The notes under the pieces are model-generated. The model was not told the DNA's origin and did no database searches. It saw only the letters and a program-made list of their open reading frames with translations. The position numbers and the translations under genes are program-made. Below, piece after piece: positions 32,992 through 43,064 of a stretch of 44,029 bases of DNA. The DNA comes from Planctomycetota bacterium. Its GTDB lineage: Bacteria; Planctomycetota; UBA1135. Location of the stretch: NCBI GenBank assembly GCA_003696625.1, contig RFGR01000080.1, positions 1 to 44,029 on the forward strand, in the 5' to 3' direction. Positions within the stretch are counted from its first letter, which is position 1; each line of letters starts with the position of its first letter.

Positions 32992-33422
32992 GGTCAGATC
33001 GGGGTGTTGGTGTTCAGTTCTAACAGTCGGTACATGTCAAGGTGACATCGGCGCAGGCGTTGGCGCTTCTCCAGTCAACGGCAGGTGTGCCGGTGACCTT
33101 CTTCATGACCTAGGATTGTCCATCGCAACGGTCGAAACAGGCAGTCAAGGGGGTTGTCGAACGGTTCAAGACCGACTTCGACGTCCTGTTCTGGCAGGTT
33201 ACGAATTGAGCCGTCAGCACGGTGACCGAGCCTCCATGACTGATGGTGAGAGAAAACTGTGCGACGGGACCGCAATCGAGAGAGTGGAGGCACGATCACG
33301 GGGGGTCTCCTCAACCATCTTCAGGCTGAGGCAGACCAGTGACCGGAGAACTTCATGCTCGGAGTCTATTGGGGGAGGGGTGGGGGGCAGGGACATGATC
33401 AAGGTTGGCCGGCGGAATCTGG
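32992..33422. other. 431-base AT-richer island without a supported gene
   Basis: Base composition changes visibly here: AT-richer runs such as GAGAGAAAACTG and ATTGGGGGAGG, and no frame with the usual G/C third-position bias. A plus-strand frame from a GTG at 33042 reads 23 codons to TAG (33111-33113), and then 31 more to TGA (33207-33209). The second part includes VKGVVERFKTDFDVLFWQVTN, faintly like the first catalytic region of IS1634/IS4-type transposases (FDVLFYDVTT). That resemblance is too short to call. No terminal inverted repeats or target duplications were found. The stretch is probably horizontally acquired or decayed DNA. Confidence 0.45.
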
Positions 33423-34241
33423 TCATCCCTTGGCTCCCGACAGCCGCACGCCGCGCAGGAACACCTTCTGGAACAGGAAGTACACGAGCAGGCAGGGGGC
33501 CAGCACCATCGAGGTGCCGGCCATCAGCCACTCCACCGCCACCCGGTAGCTCTGGTTGAAGGAGGCGAGCGCCAGGGCGAGGGTCTGGTTCTCCTCCGAG
33601 TTCAGGTAGATCAGCGGCGCCCAGAAGTCGTTCCAGGTGGCGAGGAAGGTGAAGATGGCGACGGTGCCGATGACCGGCCGGGCCAACGGCAGCATGATCC
33701 GCCAGTACACGCCCCAGGCGCGGCAGCCGTCCACCCGCGCCGCCTCGACCAGCTCCTGCGGGATGGAGAGGAAGTACTGGCGGAAGAGGAAGATGAAGAA
33801 GGGGGCGCCGCCGAGCACGGTGGGCAGGATCAGCGGCCAGAAGGTGTCGACCAGGCCGAGGCGGCGGAAGAGCAGGAACTGCGGGATCGCCAGCACCTGC
33901 GGCGGCAGCATCATCGTCGCCAGGACCAGCAGGAACAGCGCGTCGCGGCCGGCGAAGCGCAGGCGGGCGAAGGCGTAGCCGGCCAGGCTGCAGCAGAGGA
34001 GCTGGCCGAGGATGCAGGCGGCGGTGAGCAACGTGGTGTTCCACACCAGCCGATGGATCCGCCCCATCCTCGCCGCTGCCACCGGGTAGTTCTCGAAGTG
34101 CAGGCCGTCGGGCAGGTAGAAGGGCGGCCGGCCGAGGGCGGCGCCCTCGGGCTGGAGGCTGGCGCTGAGCATCCAGGCCAGCGGGTAGAGGAAGGCCGCG
34201 GCCAGCGCCACGAGCAGCAGTCGGTTCGCCCAGCGCCTCAT
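33423..34241 (-). CDS. sugar ABC transporter permease, MalG/CUT1 type
   Basis: This 272-residue inner-membrane protein has six predicted helices and the permease EAA loop (VEAARVDGCRAWGVYWRIMLPLARP) that docks the ATPase. It belongs to the MalG-like second permease family of CUT1 carbohydrate importers, with the typical extracellular NYPVAAARMG region and C-terminal helix pair. Its ATG overlaps the TGA of the upstream fused binding-protein/permease gene (ATGA), so the two halves of the channel are made together. The ATPase is probably the MalK-type protein at 38068-39069. Downstream of its stop is the atypical AT-richer island. Confidence 0.92.
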   Translation of the reverse strand: MRRWANRLLLVALAAAFLYPLAWMLSASLQPEGAALGRPPFYLPDGLHFENYPVAAARMGRIHRLVWNTTLLTAACILGQLLCCSLAGYAFARLRFAGRDALFLLVLATMMLPPQVLAIPQFLLFRRLGLVDTFWPLILPTVLGGAPFFIFLFRQYFLSIPQELVEAARVDGCRAWGVYWRIMLPLARPVIGTVAIFTFLATWNDFWAPLIYLNSEENQTLALALASFNQSYRVAVEWLMAGTSMVLAPCLLVYFLFQKVFLRGVRLSGAKG

Positions 34242-36475
34242 CGTCCCGCCCCCGCGTAGTGGACGAAGCGGCGCGAGCCGCGCAGCACCGCCAGGGTGAG
34301 GACGAAAACGGCGCCGAACAGCACCCAGGCCAGGGTGCTGGCATAGCCCATGCGCAGGAAGCGGAAGCCCTGCTCGTAGAGGTAGAGGGCGAGGAAGCGC
34401 GAGGCGTTGCCCGGCCCGCCCTGGGTCATGACGAAGGGCTGGGCGAAGAGCTGGAAGGCGTTGAGCAGGCCGACGACCAGGTTGAGCAGCACGACCGGGC
34501 CGAGCGCCGGCAGGGTGACGTGCCACAGCCGCCGCAGCGGGCCGGCGCCGTCCACCCGCGCCGCCTCGTGCAGGCGCGGATCGACCGCCTGCAGACCGGC
34601 CAGAAAGACCAGCATCTGGGCGCCGGTGGTCCACAGCCCCATGACGACGAAGGCCGGCAGCACGGTGGCCGGGTCCTTCAGCCACGGTTCGAGGAGCTGG
34701 CGCCACAACGCGCCGAGGATCACCGGGCTGATCACCGTCGGCAGGTAGAAGATCGTGCGCAGGGCGCCGGCGCCGCGGAAGGCGCCATTGGCGGCCAGGG
34801 CCAGGCCGAGGGCGGTAAGGAGCTGGAGCGGCACCGCCAGCGCCGCGTAGCCGAAAGTGACGCGCAGGCTGTCATGGAAGGTGCCGTCGGCGAGCAGGCG
34901 GCGGTACTGGTCGAGGCCCATCCAGCGCGCCCGGCCGAGGTCCTGGATCGGCGACCACTCGGATAGGCTGAGCAGGGCTGAGACCAGCGCCGGGCCGAGC
35001 AGAAAGGCGCCCAGGCCGATCGCCCAGGGGGCGAGGAAGAGCCAGGCGGCGCGCGCCTCGCGCCGGGCCAGGCGCGGTCGGCGGCGGCCGAGCAGGGCGG
35101 CGGCCAGAGCCAGCACCGCCAGACCGCCGGCGAGCTGAGCGGCGGAGAACCAGCCGGCGCCGACGAAGGGGCGGCGTTGGAGGTCCTCGGTCCGCGCCAG
35201 CGCCCGGTCGGCGATCGCCGCCGCCCGCTCGCAGGCCTCACGGGCCGGGATTCGGCCGAGCAGGATCGCCTCCTCGAGCACGGCCTGGGTCGCCTTCTCG
35301 ATCTCGGTCCAATCCACCGTCACCGGCAGGAAGCGGGCGGTCGGCAGCACGTCGAGGAAGACCTGCTCGCTCGCGGGCGGCCGCTCCGGGTCGAGGAAAG
35401 CCGAGGAGAAGGCGGCCCGTTTCAGGCCGGGTACGCCGTTGCCGATCGCCGCCAGGCCGCGCTGCATGGTGTCGCCGGCCAGGGCGCGGACGAACTCGTA
35501 GGCGAGCTGCGGGTGGCGGGAAACCTTGGGCACGACGTAGAAGCGCAGCGCCACTGAGGTGGCGGCCTGGCGCCGACGCGGCAGCGGCACGACGTCCCAG
35601 TCGAAGCCGCCCTCGGCCTCAGTCGGGATGTGCTGGAAGCGATAGGTCTCCCAGAAGCCGACCGGGCCATAGAAGGCGGTGCGGCCGGCCTGGAACAGGC
35701 CGGTGGCGAGCTGGTTTTGGAAGGTGGCGTCGTCGCTGGCCACCTTCTCCTCGTGCAGCAGGCGGATGAGAAACTCCACCGCCTCGACCGCCTCGGGTTC
35801 GTCCAGGGCACAGCGCCCGTTCTCGTCCAGGAAGCGGCCGCCGTTCTGCCAGATCCACGGCGCCAGCGCCTGCATCCACTGGGTCAGCGAGATCCCGAAC
35901 TGATCCGGCGCGCCGTCGCCGTCGAGGTCGCGGGTGGTGGCGCGGCACTTCGCGAGCAGGTCGTCCCAGGTCCAGTCCGGGCGCGGCGGCGCCACTCCCG
36001 CGCGGCGCAGGATGGTCTGGTTGACGTAGATGACGTAGGGGGTGAAGGTGCTCGGCAGGCCGTAGAGGTTGCCGTCCGGGCCGGTCATTCCCTGCAGGAT
36101 CGGCTCGAAGTAGTCCTCCCGCCGCCAGGTCGGGTCGGCGTCGAAGAAGGGCTGCAGATCGAGCAGCACGTCCTCGCGCAGCCAAGCGGCGAACTCGGTG
36201 ACGTCGATCCAGGTGACGTCGAGCGGCAGCCCGCCGGCCAGGACCAGCTTGACCTTCTCGGCGCCGCCGGTGGCGCCGGCGCTGGACAGCACCTCCACGC
36301 GGACCCCGGGGTGGGCGGCTTCGAACTCGCGGGCGGTGGCTTGCAGGTACTTCCAACCGGCGAACCAGCGTTCGTGGACGAGCACCCGGAGGACGGTCTC
36401 GGCCGGCTCCCGGGGCGGGTCCCCGGCGGTCGGCGGGGCCAGGAGCGGGAGGAAGAGGGGCAGGAGCGCGGCCAT
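34238..36475 (-). CDS. fusion of sugar-binding protein and MalF-type permease
   Basis: One uninterrupted frame of 745 residues carries two ABC-importer parts that are normally separate. Residues 1-18 are a signal/anchor. Residues of about 25-430 are a family-1 solute-binding protein (LRVLVHERWFAGWKYLQATAREFE, then GLPSTFTPYVIYVNQTIL and AFYGPVGFWETYRF). A hydrophobic helix at about 440-462 links to six permease helices at about 475-745, with the EAA loop from residue 636 (HEAARVDGAGPLRRLWHVTLPAL). The topology puts the binding domain in the periplasm, tethered to its own channel. Gene order continues with a MalG-type permease, overlapping by four bases. No Shine-Dalgarno sequence is seen; a TATCAT hexamer lies 27 bases before the ATG. 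Substrate is inferred to be an oligosaccharide. Confidence 0.9.
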   Translation of the reverse strand: MAALLPLFLPLLAPPTAGDPPREPAETVLRVLVHERWFAGWKYLQATAREFEAAHPGVRVEVLSSAGATGGAEKVKLVLAGGLPLDVTWIDVTEFAAWLREDVLLDLQPFFDADPTWRREDYFEPILQGMTGPDGNLYGLPSTFTPYVIYVNQTILRRAGVAPPRPDWTWDDLLAKCRATTRDLDGDGAPDQFGISLTQWMQALAPWIWQNGGRFLDENGRCALDEPEAVEAVEFLIRLLHEEKVASDDATFQNQLATGLFQAGRTAFYGPVGFWETYRFQHIPTEAEGGFDWDVVPLPRRRQAATSVALRFYVVPKVSRHPQLAYEFVRALAGDTMQRGLAAIGNGVPGLKRAAFSSAFLDPERPPASEQVFLDVLPTARFLPVTVDWTEIEKATQAVLEEAILLGRIPAREACERAAAIADRALARTEDLQRRPFVGAGWFSAAQLAGGLAVLALAAALLGRRRPRLARREARAAWLFLAPWAIGLGAFLLGPALVSALLSLSEWSPIQDLGRARWMGLDQYRRLLADGTFHDSLRVTFGYAALAVPLQLLTALGLALAANGAFRGAGALRTIFYLPTVISPVILGALWRQLLEPWLKDPATVLPAFVVMGLWTTGAQMLVFLAGLQAVDPRLHEAARVDGAGPLRRLWHVTLPALGPVVLLNLVVGLLNAFQLFAQPFVMTQGGPGNASRFLALYLYEQGFRFLRMGYASTLAWVLFGAVFVLTLAVLRGSRRFVHYAGAGR

Positions 36476-36502
36476 GGGCTTGTCGATTCGGCCGGAGACG
36501 CG

Positions 36503-36512
36503 ATGATAGGCT
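36503..36512. promoter_or_regulatory. overlapping divergent -10 candidates (TATCAT / TAGGCT)
   Basis: Within the 77-base divergent region, minus-strand TATCAT (36503-36508) lies 27 bases before the transporter ATG. Plus-strand TAGGCT (36507-36512) lies 40 bases before the kinase ATG. The overlap means the two promoters probably compete or share control. No operator-like palindrome was found. Confidence 0.4.
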
Positions 36513-36552
36513 CTTCGCCGCCGCCCTGGTCCGGTCCCCTCGCCGGCCCGTC

Positions 36553-38064
<1,512 letters not shown>

Positions 38065-38067
38065 CCG

Positions 38068-39069
38068 TCAATCGATCCGCCGGCCGTCGCCCGGGTCGAA
38101 GCGGTGCAGGGCTTCGGTCGGAACGCCGACGCTCAGTTCGGCGCCGACCGAGGGGGCTTCGCCCGGCGGCAGCACGAGCACGATGTCGCGGCCGCCGGCG
38201 ACCTCGGCGTGAACGAGCGACTCGCTGCCGAGTTCCTCGACCAGGGTGACGCGGGCGGCGAGCGGGCCGCCGAGGACCGCCTCCTCCGGCCGGAAGCCGG
38301 CCACCACCCCCGGCGCGCCGAGGGCGGCCGCCGCCTCTCCCTCGACCAGGTTCATCGGCGGCGCGCCGAGGAAACCGGCGACGAAGCGATTGACGGGCCG
38401 GCGATAGACCTCGAGCGGCGGCCCCACCTGCTGGAGTTCGCCGGCCGCGAGCACGGCGATGCGGCCGCCGAGGGTCATCGCCTCGACCTGGTCGTGGGTG
38501 ACGTAGACCATGGTCGCGGCCAGGTCCCGGTGCAGCCGGGCCAGCTCGGCCCGCATTTCCGCCCGCAGCCGGGCGTCGACGTTGGACAGCGGCTCGTCGA
38601 GCAGGAACAGCTTCGGCCGCCGGACCAGAGCCCGGGCCAAGGCCACCCGCTGCTGCTGGCCGCCGGAGAGCAGGGCCGGCTTGCGCCCGGCCAGCTCGGC
38701 GATGCCGAGCAGCGCCAGCGCCTCGCGCGCCCGCCGCTCGCGCTCGCGCCGGGGAACCCCGGCCATCTTGAGCGGGAAGGCGACGTTGGCCAGCACCTTC
38801 ATGTGCGGGTAGAGGGCGTAGTTCTGGAACACCATCGCCACGTCCCGCTCGCCCGGTTCGAGTTCGTTGACGACGCGACCGTCGATCGCCACCTCGCCGG
38901 CGTCGGGGGATTCCAACCCGGCGATCAGGCGGAGGAGGGTGGACTTGCCGCAGCCGGAGGGGCCGACCAGAACCAGGAACTCGCCGTCCTCGACCCGGAG
39001 CGACAGGTTCCGCACCACCGGCCGGCCGCCGAAGGACTTGCGCAGGCCGCGGAGTTCCAGCGAGGCCAT
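38068..39069 (-). CDS. MalK/UgpC-type sugar ABC transporter ATPase
   Basis: The 333-residue protein is a CUT1-type ATPase. It shows Walker [10 protein letters not shown] near residues 36-44, the Q-loop in [12 protein letters not shown], the ABC signature LLSGGQQQR, Walker [13 protein letters not shown] and the H-loop in YVTHDQVEA. The C-terminal OB-like regulatory domain (about 235-333) is shared by MalK and UgpC. These ATPases often energise several importers. It probably serves the fused binding-protein/permease and MalG-type permease at 33423-36475, which lack an ATPase of their own. It lies 79 bases after the DUF4340 gene, separated by a hairpin. The ATG at 39069 is chosen by alignment of the N-terminus; no Shine-Dalgarno sequence is present. 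Confidence 0.94.
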   Translation of the reverse strand: MASLELRGLRKSFGGRPVVRNLSLRVEDGEFLVLVGPSGCGKSTLLRLIAGLESPDAGEVAIDGRVVNELEPGERDVAMVFQNYALYPHMKVLANVAFPLKMAGVPRRERERRAREALALLGIAELAGRKPALLSGGQQQRVALARALVRRPKLFLLDEPLSNVDARLRAEMRAELARLHRDLAATMVYVTHDQVEAMTLGGRIAVLAAGELQQVGPPLEVYRRPVNRFVAGFLGAPPMNLVEGEAAAALGAPGVVAGFRPEEAVLGGPLAARVTLVEELGSESLVHAEVAGGRDIVLVLPPGEAPSVGAELSVGVPTEALHRFDPGDGRRID

Positions 39070-39092
39070 GGCGATGTTGTCCCAGAACGGCG

Positions 39093-39117
39093 CGGGCCGG
39101 GCAAGGAGCCCGGCCCG
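39093..39117 (-). terminator. 10-bp hairpin at the end of the Gld-type operon
   Basis: CGGGCCGGGC (39093-39102) and GCCCGGCCCG (39108-39117) form a perfect 10-bp stem with the loop AAGGA. It lies after the DUF4340 stop and before the MalK-type start on the minus strand. There is no T-tract. It could attenuate read-through from the Gld-type operon into the ATPase gene. Confidence 0.5.
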
Positions 39118-39148
39118 GCGGCGGGCGGCGGGCGGCGGCCGCCGCCGG

Positions 39149-40420
39149 TCAACCGTTGCCGCTCTCGCCGCCGGCCTCGGTCGCGGGGGTGGGGTCGCCG
39201 TTCTCGGCGTCCTGATCCGGGGCTGCTTCCTCGCCGGCGTCCGATTCGGCCGGCTCCTCCGCCTCCGCCTCCGGCAGGGGTTCGAGCTGGTCCTCGAGCG
39301 AGGACTGCCAGAGGTCGGTGGTGGTGGTCGGGAAGGAATACAGCCAGTCGGCCCAGGCCGCGTTCCACTCCTCGACCTGCGCGGCCGGATCCTCGTCTTC
39401 GCCTTCCTGCTCCTCCGCGGTCTCCTGGTCGGCGGTCTCCTGGTCGGCATCGGCCGCCTCCTCGGCATCGGCTGCACCCTCGGTCTCGGCGTTTTCCTCG
39501 GTCGCTGCCTCCTCGGTCGCCGCCGCCGCTTCCTCGGTCGCCGGCGGCTGGTAGGCGGCGCTCAGGCCGCACCAGATCTGGTCGCCGTCCCGCCAGCCGC
39601 GGACGGTGACGATCTGATCCTTCATCGTTCGGTAAGCGGCGGTGAAGAGCGGTGCCTGGTCGCGATCGAAACCGGCGGCGCTGCGGACGCCGGTGAAGCT
39701 GAGCCAGCCCAAGGCGCCGGCGATCCGCCCGAGCGGGTTCGGCGTTTTCAGCTTGCGGCCTTCGGGCAGTTCGGCCAGGGCCCACTGGGTCTCACCGGCT
39801 GGCTTCTGGATGGTCAGGGTTTCGTCGCCGTGTTCGACCACTACCCGGGCGATGTCGTTCATCGGCAACTGGACGACCTTCTTCTCCATCCAGTCGGTCG
39901 CCGCCCGCGGCAGCGAGACCCGGCCCGAACAGAGCCAGACCTGGTCTTCGCCGGCGCGGCGGGCGTAGACCCCGGGGTCGGCGCCCCACTTCTCCTTGCC
40001 GATGACCAGGTCGAGCACGACCTCGTCGCCGGCGAACAGCTTCACTCCGCGCGCCTTCGACTCGCCGCCGGGGGTGTCCACCTCCAGCGCCGGCCACCGC
40101 TCCGGACGATTGGTCAGGGCCTGCTTGCGCTCCAGCCGGGTGAGCTGGATCAGGGCCTCGCGCACGCGCTCGGGCAGGAGCGGGAAGCCGTCGTGGGCGG
40201 GCGACAGCCAGCCCGCCTCGCCGCGCTCGATCCGGATCGTCTCCTTGCCGTTGACGATTTCGAGTGCGGTGACGTCGTTGACCCTCTTCTCCAGCTCCGG
40301 CGCCATCCGGCCCAGAGCGGCCGCCTCGGCCCGCGGCTGGTCGGCGTGGTGGACGGCGACGGCGATCGCGGCCAGGACGACCGCGGCCGCGGCCAGGATG
40401 CCCAGAGTTTTCGGCTTCAT
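39149..40420 (-). CDS. DUF4340 protein with acidic low-complexity regions
   Basis: The 423-residue protein has one N-terminal membrane helix (about residues 6-22) and a periplasmic DUF4340 region (VTALEIVNGKETIRIERGEAGWL). DUF4340 genes usually follow gldG-type genes in this kind of ABC cluster, as here. From about residue 290 the sequence becomes an Ala/Glu/Asp-rich low-complexity segment (EEAAAATEEAATEE and similar). It then returns to an ordered stretch with WADWLYSFPTTTTDLWQSSLEDQ and ends in a second acidic tail of about 50 residues. Function is unknown; the family is predicted to work with GldG at the inner membrane. A GGAGGAGA ribosome-binding site precedes the ATG, 19 bases after the GldG stop. 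Confidence 0.82.
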   Translation of the reverse strand: MKPKTLGILAAAAVVLAAIAVAVHHADQPRAEAAALGRMAPELEKRVNDVTALEIVNGKETIRIERGEAGWLSPAHDGFPLLPERVREALIQLTRLERKQALTNRPERWPALEVDTPGGESKARGVKLFAGDEVVLDLVIGKEKWGADPGVYARRAGEDQVWLCSGRVSLPRAATDWMEKKVVQLPMNDIARVVVEHGDETLTIQKPAGETQWALAELPEGRKLKTPNPLGRIAGALGWLSFTGVRSAAGFDRDQAPLFTAAYRTMKDQIVTVRGWRDGDQIWCGLSAAYQPPATEEAAAATEEAATEENAETEGAADAEEAADADQETADQETAEEQEGEDEDPAAQVEEWNAAWADWLYSFPTTTTDLWQSSLEDQLEPLPEAEAEEPAESDAGEEAAPDQDAENGDPTPATEAGGESGNG

Positions 40421-40439
40421 CGTTCTCCTCCGTTCCGCG

Positions 40440-42317
40440 TCATGCCGCCCGCTGGCGCCGGCTGCGCCGGAAGTGCCAGAGGAAGGCGAGCACCGCCACC
40501 AGCAGCGGCACCCCGGCGGTGTTGGCCAGCATCAGCCGGGTGCCGAGGGACTCGATGTCCTTGTTCAGCTCGTGCCGGACCTGGCGCAGCTCCTTGCGGG
40601 CGGCGAGCATCTCCTTCTCGAGCTTCTCCAGCTCGGCCTGCTGCTCCGGCGACAGGATCAGGGCACTGGCGTCGTCGGTCTTCTGGCGCTGGAGTTCGTT
40701 GATCCGCGCCTCGGCGTCCCGGATCTGCTGTTCGAGCTGTTCCTCGCGCGCCCGATAGCGGTCGTCGGCCTCGCGCTTGAGTCGTTCGACGACCACGAAG
40801 GGCCGTTCGTAGCTGCGTCGGCCGCGGATCTTGGCCAGCGCCGGGCTGCCGCCAAGCAGCTCGACCGCGTTCAGGACCAGGTTGCCGTTGTCGGCGGTGA
40901 CCCGGAGGCCGAGAGAGATCGGCCCGATCTTCTCCTCCTGCACCCACAGGTAGTCGGCCAGCAGGTCGGCGTCGGCGACGAGGATGATCCGGGCGTCCTC
41001 GCTCGACTCGGTCAGCACTCCCTCGGCCGGCTCCTCGCCCTCGGCCGGCGGGTAGGCGGTGACCAGCGGGCCGGTGATCCGGGCGGCGAGGACGTGACGC
41101 TGGCCGTCGCCGAGGAAGCTGCTGAGCAGGGTGCCGGGATCGCTCAGGTAGGCGAAGCGCGAGGCCGGCAGCAGCATCGCGTTGGCGCTGCTCGTGATCA
41201 GAGGTTCGAAGGTGGTGGTGGCGCCTTCGGCCGCCTTGAGTTCCCCCGGCATCGCCATCCGCACCGTCTTCAGCATCCCGGACACGGGATCGCCTTCGAC
41301 CATGTCATCGGCGGTCAGGCCGAGGTAGCCGACGTGGTCGACGTACTGGTAGCCGTGCTGGCTCGGCACCGGCACCTGCAGCGCCCGGTCGCGGTCGGCG
41401 ACGACCTGCTCCGGATCCCAGTCGACGCCCCAGGCGGCCAGCAGCGGCCCGAGGTCGGACGGACCGGGGGTGGGCGGCGGTCCGTAGGGGTTGGCCTGCT
41501 GTTGGCGCTCCTCCTGGCAGGACGGGTCGAGGAAGGCCAGGATGCGGCCGCCGGCGAGGGCGAACTGGTCGATCGCCCGCAGCATCTCTTCGCTCAGCTC
41601 CTTCGGGTGGACCAGGACGAGGACGTCGAGGTCCGCCGGCAGTTCGCCGGCCTCCTTGTCGATGATCTCGACCTCGTAGAGGGAGCGGAGCTGGCTGAGG
41701 ATCTGCCAGGCCGGGGTCATGCCCGCGCGCGGATTGGTCGGGTCGATGCGGGCGTCCAGCTGCAGGCTGCTGAGGAGGCCGATCTTCGGCTTCTCCGGCT
41801 GGCTCAGGCTGTGGATGATCTTGGCCAGGTCGTACTCGAGGAAGGCGTCCCGGTCCGGACCCGGTCGGAAGAAGGGGATCACCTCCTGCTCGTCGACCGA
41901 GTTGCGCGCGACCAATCCGAGGCTGAACAGGCGGTCGCCGAGCGGCACCGCCGCGACGCCCGCGGCGCGGGCCTCGTCCTCGGCCTCGGAGTAGGGCTCC
42001 GGCTTGCGGACGACCAGCTCGAGGCCGCCGTCGGCCGCCAGCACCAGCTCCTCGAGGAACTCGCGGATGCGACGGGCGTGGGCGACCAGGTCCGGGCGGT
42101 CCTCCTCGATCTCGTCCAGGTACTCGTAGAGTTCGAGGCGGATCGGTTCGTCGATCGCGGCCAGGATCTCGCGGGTGCCGTCGGACAGGCTGTAGATGCC
42201 CTCGGCGGTCATGTCGATCCGGGCGTGGCGCAAGGTCAGGCCGGCGATCAGGTTGACGGCCAGGAAGAGGACCAGAACGGCCAGCAGGCCGGCCAGGGCG
42301 GTGCGCTTCTTCTTCAT
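40440..42317 (-). CDS. GldG-type ABC transporter auxiliary protein
   Basis: The 625-residue protein has an N-terminal membrane helix (about residues 7-28), then the GldG family signature IDMTAEGIYSLSDGTREILAAI and a large periplasmic domain. After a coiled coil (about 510-590, EEQLEQQIRDAEARINELQRQ onward) it ends with a membrane helix (about 596-615) and a basic tail. GldG works with a GldA/GldF-type ABC transporter; the system is needed for gliding in some Bacteroidetes but is widespread in non-gliding bacteria, where its role is unknown. The TAG of the upstream permease gene is part of the AGGAGG ribosome-binding site of this gene, a sign of tight coupling. Confidence 0.9.
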   Translation of the reverse strand: MKKKRTALAGLLAVLVLFLAVNLIAGLTLRHARIDMTAEGIYSLSDGTREILAAIDEPIRLELYEYLDEIEEDRPDLVAHARRIREFLEELVLAADGGLELVVRKPEPYSEAEDEARAAGVAAVPLGDRLFSLGLVARNSVDEQEVIPFFRPGPDRDAFLEYDLAKIIHSLSQPEKPKIGLLSSLQLDARIDPTNPRAGMTPAWQILSQLRSLYEVEIIDKEAGELPADLDVLVLVHPKELSEEMLRAIDQFALAGGRILAFLDPSCQEERQQQANPYGPPPTPGPSDLGPLLAAWGVDWDPEQVVADRDRALQVPVPSQHGYQYVDHVGYLGLTADDMVEGDPVSGMLKTVRMAMPGELKAAEGATTTFEPLITSSANAMLLPASRFAYLSDPGTLLSSFLGDGQRHVLAARITGPLVTAYPPAEGEEPAEGVLTESSEDARIILVADADLLADYLWVQEEKIGPISLGLRVTADNGNLVLNAVELLGGSPALAKIRGRRSYERPFVVVERLKREADDRYRAREEQLEQQIRDAEARINELQRQKTDDASALILSPEQQAELEKLEKEMLAARKELRQVRHELNKDIESLGTRLMLANTAGVPLLVAVLAFLWHFRRSRRQRAA

Positions 42318-42329
42318 CGTGCTGACCTC

Positions 42330-43064
42330 CTAGTCCGCCTTCTTCCAGTCCAGGACCAGCGTGTTGATGAACAGCGCGGCGACGATCACGCTGGCGAAGA
42401 AGAAGACGTCGCGCAGATCGATGACGCCCTTCTGCAGGGCCTCGTAGTGGGTGAGGAAGCTCAGGTAGGCGAGCGCGTCGACGACCACCTTCGGCAGCCA
42501 GCCCGGCACCAGCTCGCTGAAGCCGGGGTAGCCGCTGAGCAGCAGGGCGAAGAAGGCGATCAGGCAGAGGACGAAGGCGATGACCTGGTTCTTGGTCAGG
42601 GCCGACAGGCAGGAGCCGACCGCGAGGAAGGCCCCGGCCATGAGCAGACTGCCGAAGTAGCCGGTCAGGATGACGCCGTGGTCCGGGTCGCCCAGGTAGG
42701 AGACGGTCAGCCACAAGGGCGTCGTCAGCAGCAGGGCGACGCCGGCGAAGGCCCAGGCGGCGAGGAACTTGCCGATCACCATCTCGCCGACCGAGACCGG
42801 CAGCGTCATCAGCAGCTCGACCGTGCCCAGCCGCCGCTCCTCGGCCCAGATCCGCATGGCGATGGCCGGAACCAGGAACAGGAAGAGCTGGGGCAGGTAA
42901 CCGAAGAAGGGCCGCAGGCTGGCCTGACCGCTCTCGTAGAGGGCGCCCATGTTGAAGGTGAAGATGCCGGTCAGGGCCAGGAAGATGACCAGGTAGACCG
43001 CGGCCAGCGGCGTGGCGAAGTAGCCGGCGAACTCACGCTTGAAGATGGTGCGGACGGAACTCAT
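42330..43064 (-). CDS. ABC-2 type permease (GldF-like)
   Basis: The 244-residue protein has six predicted helices and the ABC-2 permease pattern, with an N-terminal cytoplasmic segment SVRTIFKREFAGYFATPLAAVY, the MRIWAEERRLGTVELLMTLPVS block and a C-terminal helix near VIVAALFINTLVLDWKKAD. It should form the membrane channel for the ATPase encoded just upstream and work with GldG downstream. Its ATG overlaps the ATPase TGA by four bases. What it exports, if anything, is not known for this family outside Bacteroidetes. Confidence 0.9.
   Translation of the reverse strand: MSSVRTIFKREFAGYFATPLAAVYLVIFLALTGIFTFNMGALYESGQASLRPFFGYLPQLFLFLVPAIAMRIWAEERRLGTVELLMTLPVSVGEMVIGKFLAAWAFAGVALLLTTPLWLTVSYLGDPDHGVILTGYFGSLLMAGAFLAVGSCLSALTKNQVIAFVLCLIAFFALLLSGYPGFSELVPGWLPKVVVDALAYLSFLTHYEALQKGVIDLRDVFFFASVIVAALFINTLVLDWKKAD

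Noticed and set aside
33042-33209. Transposase remnant of the IS1634/IS4 type
   Set aside because: Only about ten residues resemble the motif, the key aspartate is not conserved, and no inverted repeats were found. Kept only as part of the compositional-island observation.
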